DNA of 64,000 nt from Companilactobacillus kedongensis (GCF_003946625.1 NZ_RHOR01000013.1:1-64000), one strand, 5' to 3'; shown: positions 7,220 to 18,084, counted from the first letter of the stretch. The notes: generated by a model from the letters alone, not told the origin. Numbers and translations are program-made.

Positions 7220-8188
7220 TTATCCCATTACAGTTGCTGAAGCCTTAACTCTAGCTTTCTTTTCAGTATGACCTCTCCAATACGATGAAAGAACTGAACC
7301 GGAGATATTGTGCCAAACACTGAAGATAGTGGAAGGAATAGCAGCTGCTGGCGAGAAGTACAGCATTGATAAGGTTGCACCTAGACTAGAATCTTGCATC
7401 CCAACTTCAAAGGTAATAGCTTTTCTCTGAGGGTCTTTTAGACGGATCAACTTCGAGAATAAGAATCCTAGTCCATAACCTGATAGGTTGTGAAGGATAA
7501 CAACTGGGATTACTAATGCTGTTGTAGCAGTGAATAATTCAGCATGGTTAGCTGAGATAACGGCACCGATGATCAAAAGGATCGCTGCTTGTGATACTAA
7601 AGGTAATGCACGTGTTAAATTATCGATTCTTTTACCAAATAGCGTATGGATAACGACACCTAAGATGATTGGAACTAAAACGATTCTGATCGTGCTCATA
7701 AAGAGTGACTGTGTAGGGATCGTTACATATTGTCCGGCATATAGCATCAATAAACCTGGCAAAGCTAGTGGAGCAAGAAGTGTCGACAATGTTTCAATGG
7801 AAACATCCAAAGCAACATCCCCTCCGGCTAAATATGCCATAACACTTGATGATGTACCACTAGGACAAGATCCAACTAAGATAACTCCAACTGCAGTAGC
7901 CCCTGTTAAATGGAAAATCTTACATAATACAACCGCAACTAATGGCATGATCACGTAATGTGCCACAGTTCCTAAGATAACTGGCAAGGGACGTTTAACG
8001 ATCCTGACGAAATCCTCGCCACGCAATGTTAGTCCCATACCAAACAAAATGATTCCTAATAGATACGATGTGTTGGGAATTACCCACTTACTTGCTTGTG
8101 GTAATAAATAATTAAAAATTGCCCAAATAACAACCAAAACTGTAAACCATCGACCTATCCATTTACCAAGTGCTTCTACTTTTCCCAT
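7220..8188 (-). CDS. BASS-family transporter, PanS-like
   Basis: This 322-aa membrane protein belongs to the bile acid:sodium symporter superfamily. It has about ten hydrophobic helices, an early GMGLTL motif and the family's EVGMQDSSLGATL signature in the second half. Within that family it looks most like PanS/YocS proteins, which carry keto-acid precursors such as ketopantoate, or pyruvate-like acids. It follows the ilvBCD block on the same strand, so a branched-chain keto acid or pantoate substrate would fit, but that is inference. It lies 31 bp after the DUF59 gene and may be part of the same operon. Confidence 0.75.
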   Translation of the reverse strand: MGKVEALGKWIGRWFTVLVVIWAIFNYLLPQASKWVIPNTSYLLGIILFGMGLTLRGEDFVRIVKRPLPVILGTVAHYVIMPLVAVVLCKIFHLTGATAVGVILVGSCPSGTSSSVMAYLAGGDVALDVSIETLSTLLAPLALPGLLMLYAGQYVTIPTQSLFMSTIRIVLVPIILGVVIHTLFGKRIDNLTRALPLVSQAAILLIIGAVISANHAELFTATTALVIPVVILHNLSGYGLGFLFSKLIRLKDPQRKAITFEVGMQDSSLGATLSMLYFSPAAAIPSTIFSVWHNISGSVLSSYWRGHTEKKARVKASATVMG

Positions 8189-8219
8189 ATAATCACGCTT
8201 CTTTTCATTTTAAATAAAA

Positions 8220-8555
8220 TTAATTGTAATAACCTAATGTCATTCGTGCGACTTGGCTCATCTTTTCTGGACTCCAAGCCGGTTCCCAAACAATATTGAT
8301 TTTTACTTCATCGACTTCTGGTAGTTTTTCTAAAGATGATTGAATCATTTGTTCCAGTACAGCCGAGATCGGACACCCCATTGTTGTCAAAGTCATTGTG
8401 ACTGTAACGACGTTATCATCCATACTCAACCCATAAATCAAACCTAGATTGACCAGATTGATCCGTAATTCCGGGTCAATGACTTTTGATAACTGTTCTA
8501 ACATCCTGTCCTGTAAATCAGTCACTGCTGATTCTTTTCTCATCTCATCTACCAT
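8220..8555 (-). CDS. DUF59 (MIP18/PaaD-like) Fe-S assembly factor
   Basis: This 111-aa protein has the MIP18/DUF59 fold seen in SufT and PaaD. An N-terminal KVIDPELRINLVNLGLIYG is followed by TMTLTTMGCPISAVLEQMI with the conserved cysteine, then VNIVWEPAWSPEKMS-type sequence (here INIVWEPAWSPEKMS). Such proteins help insert Fe-S clusters. It begins eight bases after the stop of ilvD, whose product depends on an Fe-S cluster, so a role in IlvD maturation is a sensible guess. It is a complete gene of the usual size. Confidence 0.8.
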   Translation of the reverse strand: MVDEMRKESAVTDLQDRMLEQLSKVIDPELRINLVNLGLIYGLSMDDNVVTVTMTLTTMGCPISAVLEQMIQSSLEKLPEVDEVKINIVWEPAWSPEKMSQVARMTLGYYN

Positions 8556-8563
8556 TTAAATTC

Positions 8564-10312
8564 CTACTTTCCGTTTGCTTTACCAAATAACTGATCAGCA
8601 CCTAACATGACGCCACCGGTATTGGCGGAAGTAACCAAATATTGATATCTTGCTAAATATCCAAATCTAACTTTAGGTTGGAATGGTTTTAACTCTTTTC
8701 TGCGCTCTGCAAATTCAGCATCCGAGACATCGACGTCCAAAGTCCTATTAGTGAGGTCGATCGTGATCTCATCCCCATCATGAATCAAAGCAATCTCACC
8801 ACCGGATGCTGCTTCTGGAGAAACATGTCCAACACAGATCCCGTGTGTAGCGCCTGAAAACCTACCATCAGTGATCAAAGCTACGGTTCTGCCTAATCCA
8901 CGTCCGATAATATCTGAAGTAGGATTCAACATTTCTGGCATTCCTGGCCCACCTTTGGGACCTTCATATCTAATAACAACGACATGGCCCGCTTTAACAG
9001 TTCCGTTATCGATCCCTTCAACTGCATCATCATGTGAATCAAAACAAATAGCTTTTCCTGTGAATTTGTGAATATCAGGATCAACACCGGCAACTTTGAT
9101 AACCGATCCTTGTTTAGCAACATTTCCATAAAGGATGGACAATCCACCTTGTTCTGAATACGGATTATCCAAGGGACGGATAACTTCTGGATTCTTAGTT
9201 ACGGCACCCGCTACATTTTCACGGATAGTTTTACCTGTTACCGTCATGCGATCAGGATGAAAGACACCTTTTTTGATCAATTCATTCATCAATACTGGAA
9301 TTCCACCAGCCTGGTGCACATCTTCCATTGTCCAAGCAGATGATGGAGCAATTTTCGCCAAATGTGGAGTCCGTTTAGCGATTTTATTGATTTCTTCTTC
9401 GCTATATTCAACACCGGCTTCATGGGCGATAGCCAATCCATGTAAAACTGTATTAGTTGATCCACCCATCGCCATATCTAGTGCAAATGCATCGTCAAAA
9501 GCATCTTTTGTCATAATGTCACGTGGTTTGAGATCATTTTTAACATTTTCCATAACGCGTCGAGCAGCTTTTCTAACTAGTTCTCGGCGTTCTTCAGAAA
9601 CTGCTAAAGCAGTACCGTTATAAGGCAAAGCTAATCCGAAAGCTTCCATTAGTGAATTCATTGAATTGGCTGTATACATTCCTGAACAAGATCCACAACT
9701 AGGACAAGCATTACGCTCCAATTCTAGAAAATCATCTTTCGTCATCTTGCCATCTTTAAAGGCTCCGACAGCTTCAAAGACACTGGATAATGTGGCGGCT
9801 TTACCATTAGGGTCAACACCAGCTTTCATCGGACCTCCAGAAACAAAAGCACAAGGGACGTTAGTCCTTACTGATGCCATCAACATTCCAGGTGTGATCT
9901 TGTCACAATTCGGCATGTATAAAACACCATCGAACCAATGAGCGTTGATTACAGTTTCAGCAGAATCAGCAATAATTTCACGACTAGGAAGTGAATAGCG
10001 CATTCCGATATGGCCCATAGAAATTCCATCATCAACACCGATCGTATTAAATTCAAAAGGAATTCCGCCGGCCTTTCTGATTTCTTCTTTAGCAATATCA
10101 GCCAGTTCTCTCAAGTGAACATGTCCTGGTACGATCTCAATATATGAATTACAAATAGCAATAAATGGTTTCTTCATATCTTCTGGATTTTTAACTTGTC
10201 CAGTTGCATACAACAAACTGCGTCCTGGAGCTCGATCAACACCAACTTTGATCTCATCACTTCTCTTTTGCATGTCTTTGCCGCTAACATTGAAATTTAA
10301 TGTATCGCTCAT
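8564..10312 (-). CDS. ilvD: Dihydroxy-acid dehydratase
   Basis: This 582-aa protein catalyses the dehydration of 2,3-dihydroxy-isovalerate and -methylvalerate to the keto acids of valine and isoleucine. The Fe-S ligand cysteines are visible in [11 protein letters not shown] (about 125) and [19 protein letters not shown] (about 201-219). The C-terminal half has the expected [11 protein letters not shown] and [10 protein letters not shown] motifs. It is full length with a normal ATG. It is the fourth gene of the minus-strand ilv block, 14 bp after the ABC ATPase gene and eight bp before DUF59. Confidence 0.95.
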   Translation of the reverse strand: MSDTLNFNVSGKDMQKRSDEIKVGVDRAPGRSLLYATGQVKNPEDMKKPFIAICNSYIEIVPGHVHLRELADIAKEEIRKAGGIPFEFNTIGVDDGISMGHIGMRYSLPSREIIADSAETVINAHWFDGVLYMPNCDKITPGMLMASVRTNVPCAFVSGGPMKAGVDPNGKAATLSSVFEAVGAFKDGKMTKDDFLELERNACPSCGSCSGMYTANSMNSLMEAFGLALPYNGTALAVSEERRELVRKAARRVMENVKNDLKPRDIMTKDAFDDAFALDMAMGGSTNTVLHGLAIAHEAGVEYSEEEINKIAKRTPHLAKIAPSSAWTMEDVHQAGGIPVLMNELIKKGVFHPDRMTVTGKTIRENVAGAVTKNPEVIRPLDNPYSEQGGLSILYGNVAKQGSVIKVAGVDPDIHKFTGKAICFDSHDDAVEGIDNGTVKAGHVVVIRYEGPKGGPGMPEMLNPTSDIIGRGLGRTVALITDGRFSGATHGICVGHVSPEAASGGEIALIHDGDEITIDLTNRTLDVDVSDAEFAERRKELKPFQPKVRFGYLARYQYLVTSANTGGVMLGADQLFGKANGK

Positions 10313-10326
10313 TTCATCATCCTCTT

Positions 10327-11121
10327 CTACTTTTTTGCTTTAGGATAAACAGCTACCCTAGTGTCATCGATTTTTTGAATGGCAATTGGCCTTTGATAAA
10401 AATTCGACAGTGATCTTTCTGATAATAGGTCGTCCCTGCGACCAGAATTTACGATTTCCCCTGCTCGTAATAGTAATAGGTGTTTAAACACTGGTAAGAT
10501 CTCTTCCGTATAATGTGAAACTAATAATAGTGACGGGCTATCTGGCTTTTCAGCAATTTTTTGGACCCGACTTAGTAATTCTTCTCTGGCAAATAAATCT
10601 AATCCATTACATGGCTCATCTAAAATCAGTAATTGTGGTTTAGCCATCAAGGCTCGAGCAATCAAAACCAGTTGTCGTTCACCTTGTGACAGCACTGCAT
10701 ATGGTTTAGATAACAACTTTTCTCCACCGAGATTTATTAATAGATCCCTAGCCTGTTGTAAATCGGACTTTGTATAGGATTTATAAATGCCAATACTGGC
10801 GAACTTTCCGGATAAGATAATTTTATCTACAACATCCCCTGGGTGTAATTCATCTTGTAACGCCGTGCTGACCCAGCCAATTTTGGTTTTTAGTTTGGGA
10901 ATATTCGTTCCATGACCGAATAATCCTCCCAGTACTTCTAATGAACCACTAGTCGGCCAAAGGTCACCGTGAATCATTTTTAAAAGTGTCGTTTTTCCAG
11001 CACCGTTTAATCCCAAAATTGCCCAATTTTCTTTAGCCCGAACTCGCCAAGATATATCTTTCAAAATTTGTCGATCACCGCGTGTAACTGATACTTGCTT
11101 AAATTCCAAAATATTGGTCAT
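10327..11121 (-). CDS. ABC transporter ATP-binding protein, YlmA/ModF-like
   Basis: This ABC ATPase (264 aa) has Walker [10 protein letters not shown], signature LSQGERQ and Walker [13 protein letters not shown], followed by a switch histidine in LVSHYTEE. The start at 11121 is chosen over a GTG at 11130 because AGGTG lies six bases upstream of this ATG. No membrane partner is adjacent, as is usual for the YlmA type. Its position between ilvC and ilvD is conserved in no way I can verify. Its function is unknown; it could energise an unlinked permease. Confidence 0.75.
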   Translation of the reverse strand: MTNILEFKQVSVTRGDRQILKDISWRVRAKENWAILGLNGAGKTTLLKMIHGDLWPTSGSLEVLGGLFGHGTNIPKLKTKIGWVSTALQDELHPGDVVDKIILSGKFASIGIYKSYTKSDLQQARDLLINLGGEKLLSKPYAVLSQGERQLVLIARALMAKPQLLILDEPCNGLDLFAREELLSRVQKIAEKPDSPSLLLVSHYTEEILPVFKHLLLLRAGEIVNSGRRDDLLSERSLSNFYQRPIAIQKIDDTRVAVYPKAKK

Positions 11122-11130
11122 AAAATTCAC

Positions 11131-12183
<1,053 letters not shown>

Positions 12184-12197
12184 TTATTTTTTGATTT

Positions 12198-13901
12198 TTA
12201 ATCTAATCCCAACATGTCATCATTTGAACAACCCGGTGCGATCATCGGATAAACTTGTTCCAAACTTGGGATCGTTACATTTACTAAAGCTGGCTCATCT
12301 TTGTCAAAAATTTTCTGTAATTTCGACTCTAAATCATCAGTTTTATTCAGATCATAATAGGAAACTCCATAGGCTCCAGCTAACTTTTCAAAGTTTGGTT
12401 GATGTGAGAAAACCGTCTGTGAACGACGTTGATCATAAAATTCATCTTGCCACTGGCGAACCATGCCTAATGTTTTGTTATTTAGTAAAACGATTTTGAT
12501 ATTTAATTTTTCAGCTGCTAAAACTTCTAATTCCTCACTAGTCATCTGTAATCCGCCATCACCGACAAACAAAACTACATCCTTATCGGGATCGGCGTAT
12601 TTGGCACCAATTGCGGCCGGTAATCCGAATCCCATCGTTCCCAAGCCACCAGAAGTAACTAATTGTCTGGGATAATGGAAAGGATAAAATTGTGCCGTCC
12701 ACATTTGATGTTGACCGACATCAGTTACAACCGTTGCTTGACCATGTGTGACCTTACCAACTGCTTCGATAACCTCTTGAGGTTTTAATAAGTCTCTATC
12801 CTGATCATATTTGAAAGGATGACGAACTTTATTTTTTTGCGTTCTTTCCAACCATTTTCTAGTTGAACGACTCTCAGCTGGTACGGAAGTCATATATTCC
12901 AAAGCCAATCTTGCATCAATAGTTGCTGAATACTTTGTATGAACAACTCTTCCAATTTCTTGAGGATCGATATCAACATGTGCAACTTCAGCATATGGGG
13001 CAAACTTTTCAACATTTGGAACTAAGCGATCGTCAAATCTTGAACCAATATTTAATAGGAAATCGCATTCCTGAAAAGCCATATTGGCTGCGTATGATCC
13101 ATGCATACCGCCCATTCCTAAAAAGAGCGGATCATCATTTTTCAAAACTCCTAATCCTAATAAGGTAGAAACTACTGGAACTTGCCATTGATAGGAAAAT
13201 TCTGCAGCTAACAAACCTGCATTAGCTGCCCCAACACCAGCCCCTAATAGTAATAGAGGCTTTTTAGCTTGTCTCAATTTAACTAAGATAGTGTTAAGTT
13301 GGTTCTTTTGTTCGGCTGAAAGTTTTGGCTTTTCAGACTTAGTTACTGGAGTTGGCAATTCTTCAGAATATACCGCTGCCATAACATCTTTAGGAAGATC
13401 TACTAAAACAGGGCCTTTTCGACCAGATTGTGCTATTTCAAAAGCCTTATCTAAAGTTTTCGATAATTCAAAGCTATCTCTTACTTGAAAATTTGCTTTA
13501 GTAACAGCCTTAGTCATACTGATAACATCTAATTCCTGAAATGCATGTGTGCCAATAGACTCTGTACCAACTTGACCGGTCAAAACGACCATTGGAGCAG
13601 AATCCATCATGGCATCCGCAATACCTGTAATGGCATTGGATGCACCGGGACCACTTGTAACGCAAATGACTCCTGTCTTCCCCGTGACTTTTGCGTATCC
13701 TTCAGCAGCATGTGCTGCCCCTTGTTCATGACGCGTTAAGATATTTCTAAATGACGAAGTATAAAATGTGTCATAAATGGGTAAAACAGCCCCGCCTGGA
13801 TAACCGAATAGAACTTCAACATTATGATCGACTAACGATTGAATCAAAGATTCAGCTCCGCTAATTCGATTTTGTTCACCATCTGACTGTTTTGCTAACA
13901 T
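12198..13901 (-). CDS. ilvB: Acetolactate synthase, large (catalytic) subunit
   Basis: This thiamine-diphosphate enzyme (567 aa) condenses pyruvate with pyruvate or 2-ketobutyrate. The catalytic glutamate lies in RHEQGAAHAAEGYAK, and the cofactor motif runs from GDGGLQMTSEELEV to LLNNKTLGM. The start at 13901 is chosen because GGAAGGAGG sits just upstream; an ATG 18 bases earlier lacks one. The gene heads the ilv block. There is no ilvN nearby, so the enzyme either works alone or its small subunit is encoded elsewhere. A catabolic AlsS-type role is less likely given the ilvC-ilvD neighbours. Confidence 0.9.
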   Translation of the reverse strand: MLAKQSDGEQNRISGAESLIQSLVDHNVEVLFGYPGGAVLPIYDTFYTSSFRNILTRHEQGAAHAAEGYAKVTGKTGVICVTSGPGASNAITGIADAMMDSAPMVVLTGQVGTESIGTHAFQELDVISMTKAVTKANFQVRDSFELSKTLDKAFEIAQSGRKGPVLVDLPKDVMAAVYSEELPTPVTKSEKPKLSAEQKNQLNTILVKLRQAKKPLLLLGAGVGAANAGLLAAEFSYQWQVPVVSTLLGLGVLKNDDPLFLGMGGMHGSYAANMAFQECDFLLNIGSRFDDRLVPNVEKFAPYAEVAHVDIDPQEIGRVVHTKYSATIDARLALEYMTSVPAESRSTRKWLERTQKNKVRHPFKYDQDRDLLKPQEVIEAVGKVTHGQATVVTDVGQHQMWTAQFYPFHYPRQLVTSGGLGTMGFGLPAAIGAKYADPDKDVVLFVGDGGLQMTSEELEVLAAEKLNIKIVLLNNKTLGMVRQWQDEFYDQRRSQTVFSHQPNFEKLAGAYGVSYYDLNKTDDLESKLQKIFDKDEPALVNVTIPSLEQVYPMIAPGCSNDDMLGLD

Positions 13902-13950
13902 AATAGATCCTCCTTCCATAAGTGATTCTCATTTTTTAGGTCAAATTATA

Positions 13951-14260
13951 TAAGAATTAATATATTGACTATATTTTCTAATTTTTCTTTAATTTACCTT
14001 GATTATCACCAATTGATACAATTTCAGCCTCAACACATATTTGCAATTCTTAAAATTCATTCTTGTTAAATGGTTCACCGTCATAACGGCTATGTGATTT
14101 CTTGATTTGCTGATGCCCATTAATCTAAACGCCTTTAAATCACTTGTCAAGCGGCATTATTATGAATTACGTTATCTAAAATGACCAAAAATCATCGGCC
14201 TTATATAGGTAATTTTTTCGGTATTTATCTGTGCTAATTTATTAAAAAAATAATTTTGAA
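13951..14260. other. Intergenic stretch between ilvB and the ilvA leader
   Basis: About 300 bases of AT-rich sequence with no convincing ORF. A TATAAT (13945-13950, minus strand) could be the ilvB -10. I see no T-box consensus (GGTGGNACC) and no good CodY box. Confidence 0.5.
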
Positions 14261-14346
14261 GATTCTATATTGACAATTCTTGACAAAGTGTTAAATTTAA
14301 ATAAATTAAAGGCAAATTAAAAAAGCCTATGAAGGGAGTGCTGAAT

Positions 14347-14601
14347 ATGTCAGACACCAAAACCGAATCAAAAAGTTTAATGTATGATCTATCAGCCGCC
14401 CAATACAATAAGGCCATCGAAAACGATGGTCTTATTGTGCTTGCCCAAAATGTTTTGGCTAATGCTGAAATTATTATTGCCATTATCAAGGCCGTCGCTA
14501 CAACGGCCTTGATTAGTCTGCTATTTGTTTTAGACAATAATGCTCAGTGGAATTTACCCAAACATTTTGGATACCTATCTCTAAATTACAGGGATAATTA
14601 G
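14347..14601 (+). CDS. Small Ile/Leu/Val-rich ORF, possible leader peptide
   Basis: An 84-codon ORF with AAGGGAG eight bases before its ATG. Residues 44-65 read NAEIIIAIIKAVATTALISL in their core, five isoleucines within seven codons, followed by leucines and valines. These are products or feedback signals of the pathway that the next gene starts. The Ile codons lie at the foot of a perfect 11-bp hairpin. The peptide is longer than classical ilv leaders, and its hydrophobic stretch could also be a membrane helix, so a small membrane protein is the main alternative. Confidence 0.45.
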   Translation: MSDTKTESKSLMYDLSAAQYNKAIENDGLIVLAQNVLANAEIIIAIIKAVATTALISLLFVLDNNAQWNLPKHFGYLSLNYRDN

Positions 14602-14613
14602 GATCTAAACGTC

Positions 14614-14649
14614 AAAAGGGTTATCTGCTTAGCAGATAACCCTTTTTTT
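14614..14649 (+). terminator. Terminator between leader ORF and ilvA
   Basis: AAAAGGGTTATCTGC pairs with GCAGATAACCCTTTT followed by more T. It ends 37 bases before the ilvA ATG and after the leader ORF stop, so ilvA expression must pass or bypass it. Confidence 0.85.
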
Positions 14650-14685
14650 ATTACCAAAATTCAAAAAATAACGAGGAAAATCATT

Positions 14686-15960
14686 ATGAATAATACAGCC
14701 ACAAATGAAGTTCTAACCAATGAAGAAGTAAAGAAAGCCTATGACGTACTTAAATCGGTCGTAGTCCATACACCCTTACAATACAGTGACTACTTATCGC
14801 AAAAATACAATTGCAATGTTTATCTAAAACGTGAAGATCTCCAAGAGGTCCGATCATTCAAGATTCGCGGTGCCTATTATGCCATCTCTCAAACTTCTGA
14901 AACAGATAGAAAACGCGGTGTCGTCTGTGCCAGTGCTGGTAATCACGCTCAAGGTGTCGCTTGGACCAGTTCCAAAATGAATATTCCAGCAACCATCTTC
15001 ATGCCAACCACTACCCCACAGCAAAAAGTCGATCAAGTTAAACTATTTGGCGGCAAGAATGCCACTATAAAAATGGTCGGAGATACATTTGACGAAGCTA
15101 ACGATGCTGCCAACAAATTCTGTACTGACAATAATCAGACTTTCATTGCTCCATTTGATGATCTACACACCATGGCCGGACAAGGTTCTTTGGCTGTTGA
15201 AGTCTTCAATGATGCCAGAGCTAACAATGTAAAAGTTGATTATCTATTTGCCGCAATCGGTGGCGGTGGTTTGATCAGCGGTATTAGTACTCACACCAAA
15301 GCAGTCAGCCCACAAACTACTGTTGTCGGCGTTGAACCTACTGGAGCAAGTTCAATGGCTAAAGCCTTTTCCGTCGGACATCCAGTAAATCTTGATACGG
15401 TCGATACCTTCGTTGATGGTGCGGCCGTTAGAAAAGTCGGTCAGCTGACTTATAATACTTGTCAAAAATACGTCGATAGATTGGTTCAAGTACCTGAAGG
15501 ATTAGATAGTAAAACGATCTTGGACGTCTATAGTAAACTGGCTTTAGTTGCCGAACCTGCTGGAGCTTTAAGTATTGCTGCTTTGGAAGTTTATGCAAAT
15601 CAATTGGCCGGAAAAACAGTCGTCTGCGTCGTATCTGGTGGTAATAACGATATCAATCGTATGCACGATATGGAAGAAAGATCTTTAGTATATCAAGGAT
15701 TACAACATTACTTCTTAGTCAGCTTTCCTCAAAGAGCCGGTGCTCTACGTGAATTCGTCAACAGTGTCCTTAATCCTGACGACGATATCACCAAGTTTGA
15801 ATACACCAAGAAAGTCAACAGTGGTACTGGTCCCGTTCTGATCGGCGTACGTTTGGGACAAGCAAAAAATCTCGATCAACTATTAAATCGACTAACTGAG
15901 TTTGATCCTAAATACCTCAATCTTGAGGACAACCAAGCCCTTTATAGAATGTTAGTTTAG
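14686..15960 (+). CDS. ilvA: Threonine ammonia-lyase (threonine deaminase)
   Basis: This 424-aa PLP enzyme converts threonine to 2-ketobutyrate, the first step to isoleucine. The Schiff-base lysine lies in VRSFKIRGAYYA (Lys59) and the phosphate loop is GGGGLISG. The C-terminal part from about residue 340 (HYFLVSFPQRAGALREFV) is a single ACT-like regulatory domain, which marks the biosynthetic rather than the short catabolic form. ACGAGG precedes the ATG. It is transcribed away from ilvBCD and lies behind the candidate attenuator. Feedback inhibition by isoleucine is expected from the family. Confidence 0.92.
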   Translation: MNNTATNEVLTNEEVKKAYDVLKSVVVHTPLQYSDYLSQKYNCNVYLKREDLQEVRSFKIRGAYYAISQTSETDRKRGVVCASAGNHAQGVAWTSSKMNIPATIFMPTTTPQQKVDQVKLFGGKNATIKMVGDTFDEANDAANKFCTDNNQTFIAPFDDLHTMAGQGSLAVEVFNDARANNVKVDYLFAAIGGGGLISGISTHTKAVSPQTTVVGVEPTGASSMAKAFSVGHPVNLDTVDTFVDGAAVRKVGQLTYNTCQKYVDRLVQVPEGLDSKTILDVYSKLALVAEPAGALSIAALEVYANQLAGKTVVCVVSGGNNDINRMHDMEERSLVYQGLQHYFLVSFPQRAGALREFVNSVLNPDDDITKFEYTKKVNSGTGPVLIGVRLGQAKNLDQLLNRLTEFDPKYLNLEDNQALYRMLV

Positions 15961-15969
15961 ACACCAAAA

Positions 15970-15995
15970 AAGCACATCCAAAGATGTGCTTATAT
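15970..15995. terminator. Bidirectional terminator, ilvA/flavodoxin
   Basis: AAGCACATC/GATGTGCTT with a CAAA loop between convergent genes. The T run is better on the minus strand (TTTTTT), so it should serve the flavodoxin gene at least. Confidence 0.75.
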
Positions 15996-16019
15996 AATAG
16001 TAGAAACTAGTTTATTTTT

Positions 16020-16463
16020 TTAGATCAAACTCTTCAAAACATAGTCCGCAAGTTGATGTATACGTGCATAATCATCATCATCTGGATCTTCATTGATCTT
16101 AACTGAGTCAGCCACTTGGTCACCATTACTAGAATTCATTTCCATAGTAAAGTAATCAACGGCACGACCGTAATGAATATGTGATTTAGAACTAGACCCT
16201 AATACTGCAAACTTGGTTTTAGCTAAATCGACATCTTGCAGATCTTCAAAGAAGTCTTGAGCCTCATCAGGTATATCGCCATCGTTATAAGTATATGTAA
16301 CAGTTATAACGGCGTCATATTCAGGTAATTTAAAAGCGTCGGCATCAACTAATTGTTCCAAATCTACTTCTGCACCTTTTTCTTCTAAATAACTCTTTAA
16401 ATTCTCGGCAATTTTTTCATTGCGTCCAGACATACTTGTATATCCTAAAAATATTTTACTCAT
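16020..16463 (-). CDS. Flavodoxin
   Basis: This 147-aa protein has the flavodoxin fold signature: a phosphate-binding YTSMSGRNEKIA near residue 8 that cradles FMN, and an acidic composition throughout. The mid-region ITVTYTYNDGDIPDEAQDFF supplies one aromatic flavin face, and GSSSKSHIHYGRAVD the other loop. It should shuttle electrons at low potential in the cytosol. The gene begins eight bases after the NAD(P)-binding protein gene, so the two are co-transcribed. Its redox partner is unknown. Confidence 0.85.
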   Translation of the reverse strand: MSKIFLGYTSMSGRNEKIAENLKSYLEEKGAEVDLEQLVDADAFKLPEYDAVITVTYTYNDGDIPDEAQDFFEDLQDVDLAKTKFAVLGSSSKSHIHYGRAVDYFTMEMNSSNGDQVADSVKINEDPDDDDYARIHQLADYVLKSLI

Positions 16464-16471
16464 TCAAACAC

Positions 16472-17092
16472 CTACCATCTAACACTGATACGTTCTTTTT
16501 GATGTTTGGCAGCAATTATTTCATCTACAATGGCTACCGCGTAATCAGCGTAACTTATTTTACTTACTCCATTTTTATCAAAAGTCATTTCTTCTCCGGC
16601 TAATACATATTCACCAGTCTTTTCGGCATCAAAGTCGAAATCATCTGCTGGACTAAGATAAGTCCAATTGATATTACTTTGACGTAAAACATCCAAAGCT
16701 TTACCCATTTCTAAACTCAAAGGTTTCACAAAGTCTGGAAAATCAGCTTGTTCAAAACGTCTTTGAGTATGCTCTTTGTTAACATAAAGCGATCCTGCTC
16801 CACCGACTACCATTAATCTAGTGTCAGTTTCTTCCAATATATCGATCAGATGTTGGGTAGAGGGTACGAATTCTTTTACACTGTCACCAAAGAATCCCAA
16901 TGCATCCACTAGAACATCAAAATCTTTTACATCATTATGAGTTAAATTATAGACATCCCTGACTAAGAATTTCTCAGTTGGGGATTTTTTTTCATCTCTA
17001 ACGATCGAAGTAACATCTAGCCCTCGCTTAAATGCTTCCTCAACGATCATTGATCCTTGCTTACCATTCGCTCCAATCACAGCTACTTTCAT
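16472..17092 (-). CDS. NAD(P)-binding protein, atypical SDR
   Basis: This protein of about 206 aa has an N-terminal Rossmann motif GANGKQGSMI (about 6-15) and belongs with small NmrA/YwnB-like NAD(P)H-binding proteins that lack the classical YxxxK pair. The start at 17092 is chosen because GGGAGG lies seven bases upstream; a start 15 bases earlier would place that site inside the gene. It may be a reductase or a redox sensor. It shares an operon with the flavodoxin gene. Confidence 0.75.
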   Translation of the reverse strand: MKVAVIGANGKQGSMIVEEAFKRGLDVTSIVRDEKKSPTEKFLVRDVYNLTHNDVKDFDVLVDALGFFGDSVKEFVPSTQHLIDILEETDTRLMVVGGAGSLYVNKEHTQRRFEQADFPDFVKPLSLEMGKALDVLRQSNINWTYLSPADDFDFDAEKTGEYVLAGEEMTFDKNGVSKISYADYAVAIVDEIIAAKHQKERISVRW

Positions 17093-17236
17093 AAAAGTAC
17101 CTCCCACTACTTTTCACTTTACACAAAAACTACAATAATTCCTAAATATTCGGCTTACAAATATGATTTTTTTAATTTGACGGTATCGGTTACACATGTA
17201 GTATCATTAAGATGATAAACCTTTAGGAGGAAGATA

Positions 17237-17896
17237 ATGGCAAAATACCAAATCTATTTAATTCGTCACGGACGTACTTGGTTTAACCGTTACAATAAGA
17301 TGCAAGGCTGGTCTGATACACCATTGGCTCCAGATGGAGTAGAAATAGCCAAGAAGGCTGCTTTAGCACTTAAAGATGTTGACTTCAGTGCTGCATTTTC
17401 ATCAGATGCCAGACGTGCGATCGATACATGTAAATTGATCGTTGACGCTAATATGAACAAAGATAAGTTGAACCCAACTAAATTAATGGAGTTCAGAGAA
17501 CAATTTTACGGCTACTTTGAGGGAATGAACTCACCAGAGGCTTGGTTTATGGTTGGTGAACCGCATGGTGCCAAAGGATTTAGTGAGATTATTGATAAAT
17601 ATGACCTTAATGCAACCAAAGACTTCATGAAGGAAGCTGACCCATTCCACGACGCTGAAAATGCTGAAGAATACTGGACTCGAATTGGTCGCGGTTTTGA
17701 TGCAATCGATAAAGTTGCTAAAGATGGTGATAAGATCTTACTTGTTTCACACGGAACAACCATCAGATCTATCACTGACAGATACAGCGATGGTCAATTT
17801 GACGTAACGGATAGTCCTAGAAACTCAAGTCTTACAATGCTTGAACGTGATAACGGTAAGAATCTTGTTACTAGTTATAACCAAATGATAATTTAG
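17237..17896 (+). CDS. Histidine phosphatase (phosphoglycerate mutase family)
   Basis: This 219-aa protein has the phosphohistidine motif LIRHGRTWFNR (His10 region) at its start and the second catalytic histidine in LLVSHGTTIRSI (about 165). Phosphoglycerate-mutase-like proteins of this size are often broad phosphatases, not glycolytic enzymes. AGGAGGAAG precedes the ATG, and TTGACG (17177) with TAGTAT 16 bp downstream could be the promoter. It is a single-gene unit ending in family-E copy E4 and a terminator. Confidence 0.85.
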   Translation: MAKYQIYLIRHGRTWFNRYNKMQGWSDTPLAPDGVEIAKKAALALKDVDFSAAFSSDARRAIDTCKLIVDANMNKDKLNPTKLMEFREQFYGYFEGMNSPEAWFMVGEPHGAKGFSEIIDKYDLNATKDFMKEADPFHDAENAEEYWTRIGRGFDAIDKVAKDGDKILLVSHGTTIRSITDRYSDGQFDVTDSPRNSSLTMLERDNGKNLVTSYNQMII

Positions 17897-17907
17897 CCTT
17901 TTGGGTG

Positions 17908-18066
17908 TGCCGCAACAGGTATCGAGTAATTCCACCTGTTCTGCGACCGGCGTGAGCCAAGGTCTCTCGCCTCGATTTTGAGCTTTGCTTACGTAAATCT
18001 CAGAATCGTCGGTAGAGTAAAACTCCACTTGCACAACTGGCTCCATTACTCGAAACATGTTGCTAA
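17908..18066 (-). repeat. Family-E structured repeat, copy E4
   Basis: Read on the minus strand: a 19-bp outer stem with three mismatches, then GCC-A-GTTGTGC opposite GCAGAAC-A-GGT. Hairpins: GTGGAG/CTCTAC (one G-U); TTTAC-GTAA-GCAAA with a GNRA-type loop; and GGCG/CGCC with loop ACCTTGG. It starts 11 bp after the phosphatase stop codon. Confidence 0.75.
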
Positions 18067-18084
18067 GTTAGTATAATCAATGTT

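Larger units (their letters stand above)
14270..14649 (+). promoter_or_regulatory. Candidate attenuator leader of ilvA
   Basis: A tandem TTGACAA (14270-14276, 14280-14286) supplies a -35, with TAAATT (14302-14307) as -10. The RNA then contains a small Ile/Leu/Val-rich ORF, a 13-bp hairpin (14407-14436), a perfect 11-bp hairpin (14485-14513) right after the Ile codons, and a strong terminator before ilvA. The order is that of a translation-coupled attenuator. I did not find a clear anti-terminator pairing by eye. Confidence 0.5.

Noticed and set aside
13920-14000. CodY box upstream of ilvB
   Set aside because: The best AT-rich match to the CodY consensus has about five mismatches, no better than background in this AT-rich sequence.
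14265-14537. Minus-strand 90-codon ORF opposite the ilvA leader
   Set aside because: It mirrors the leader ORF, lacks a ribosome site and overlaps the probable promoter.
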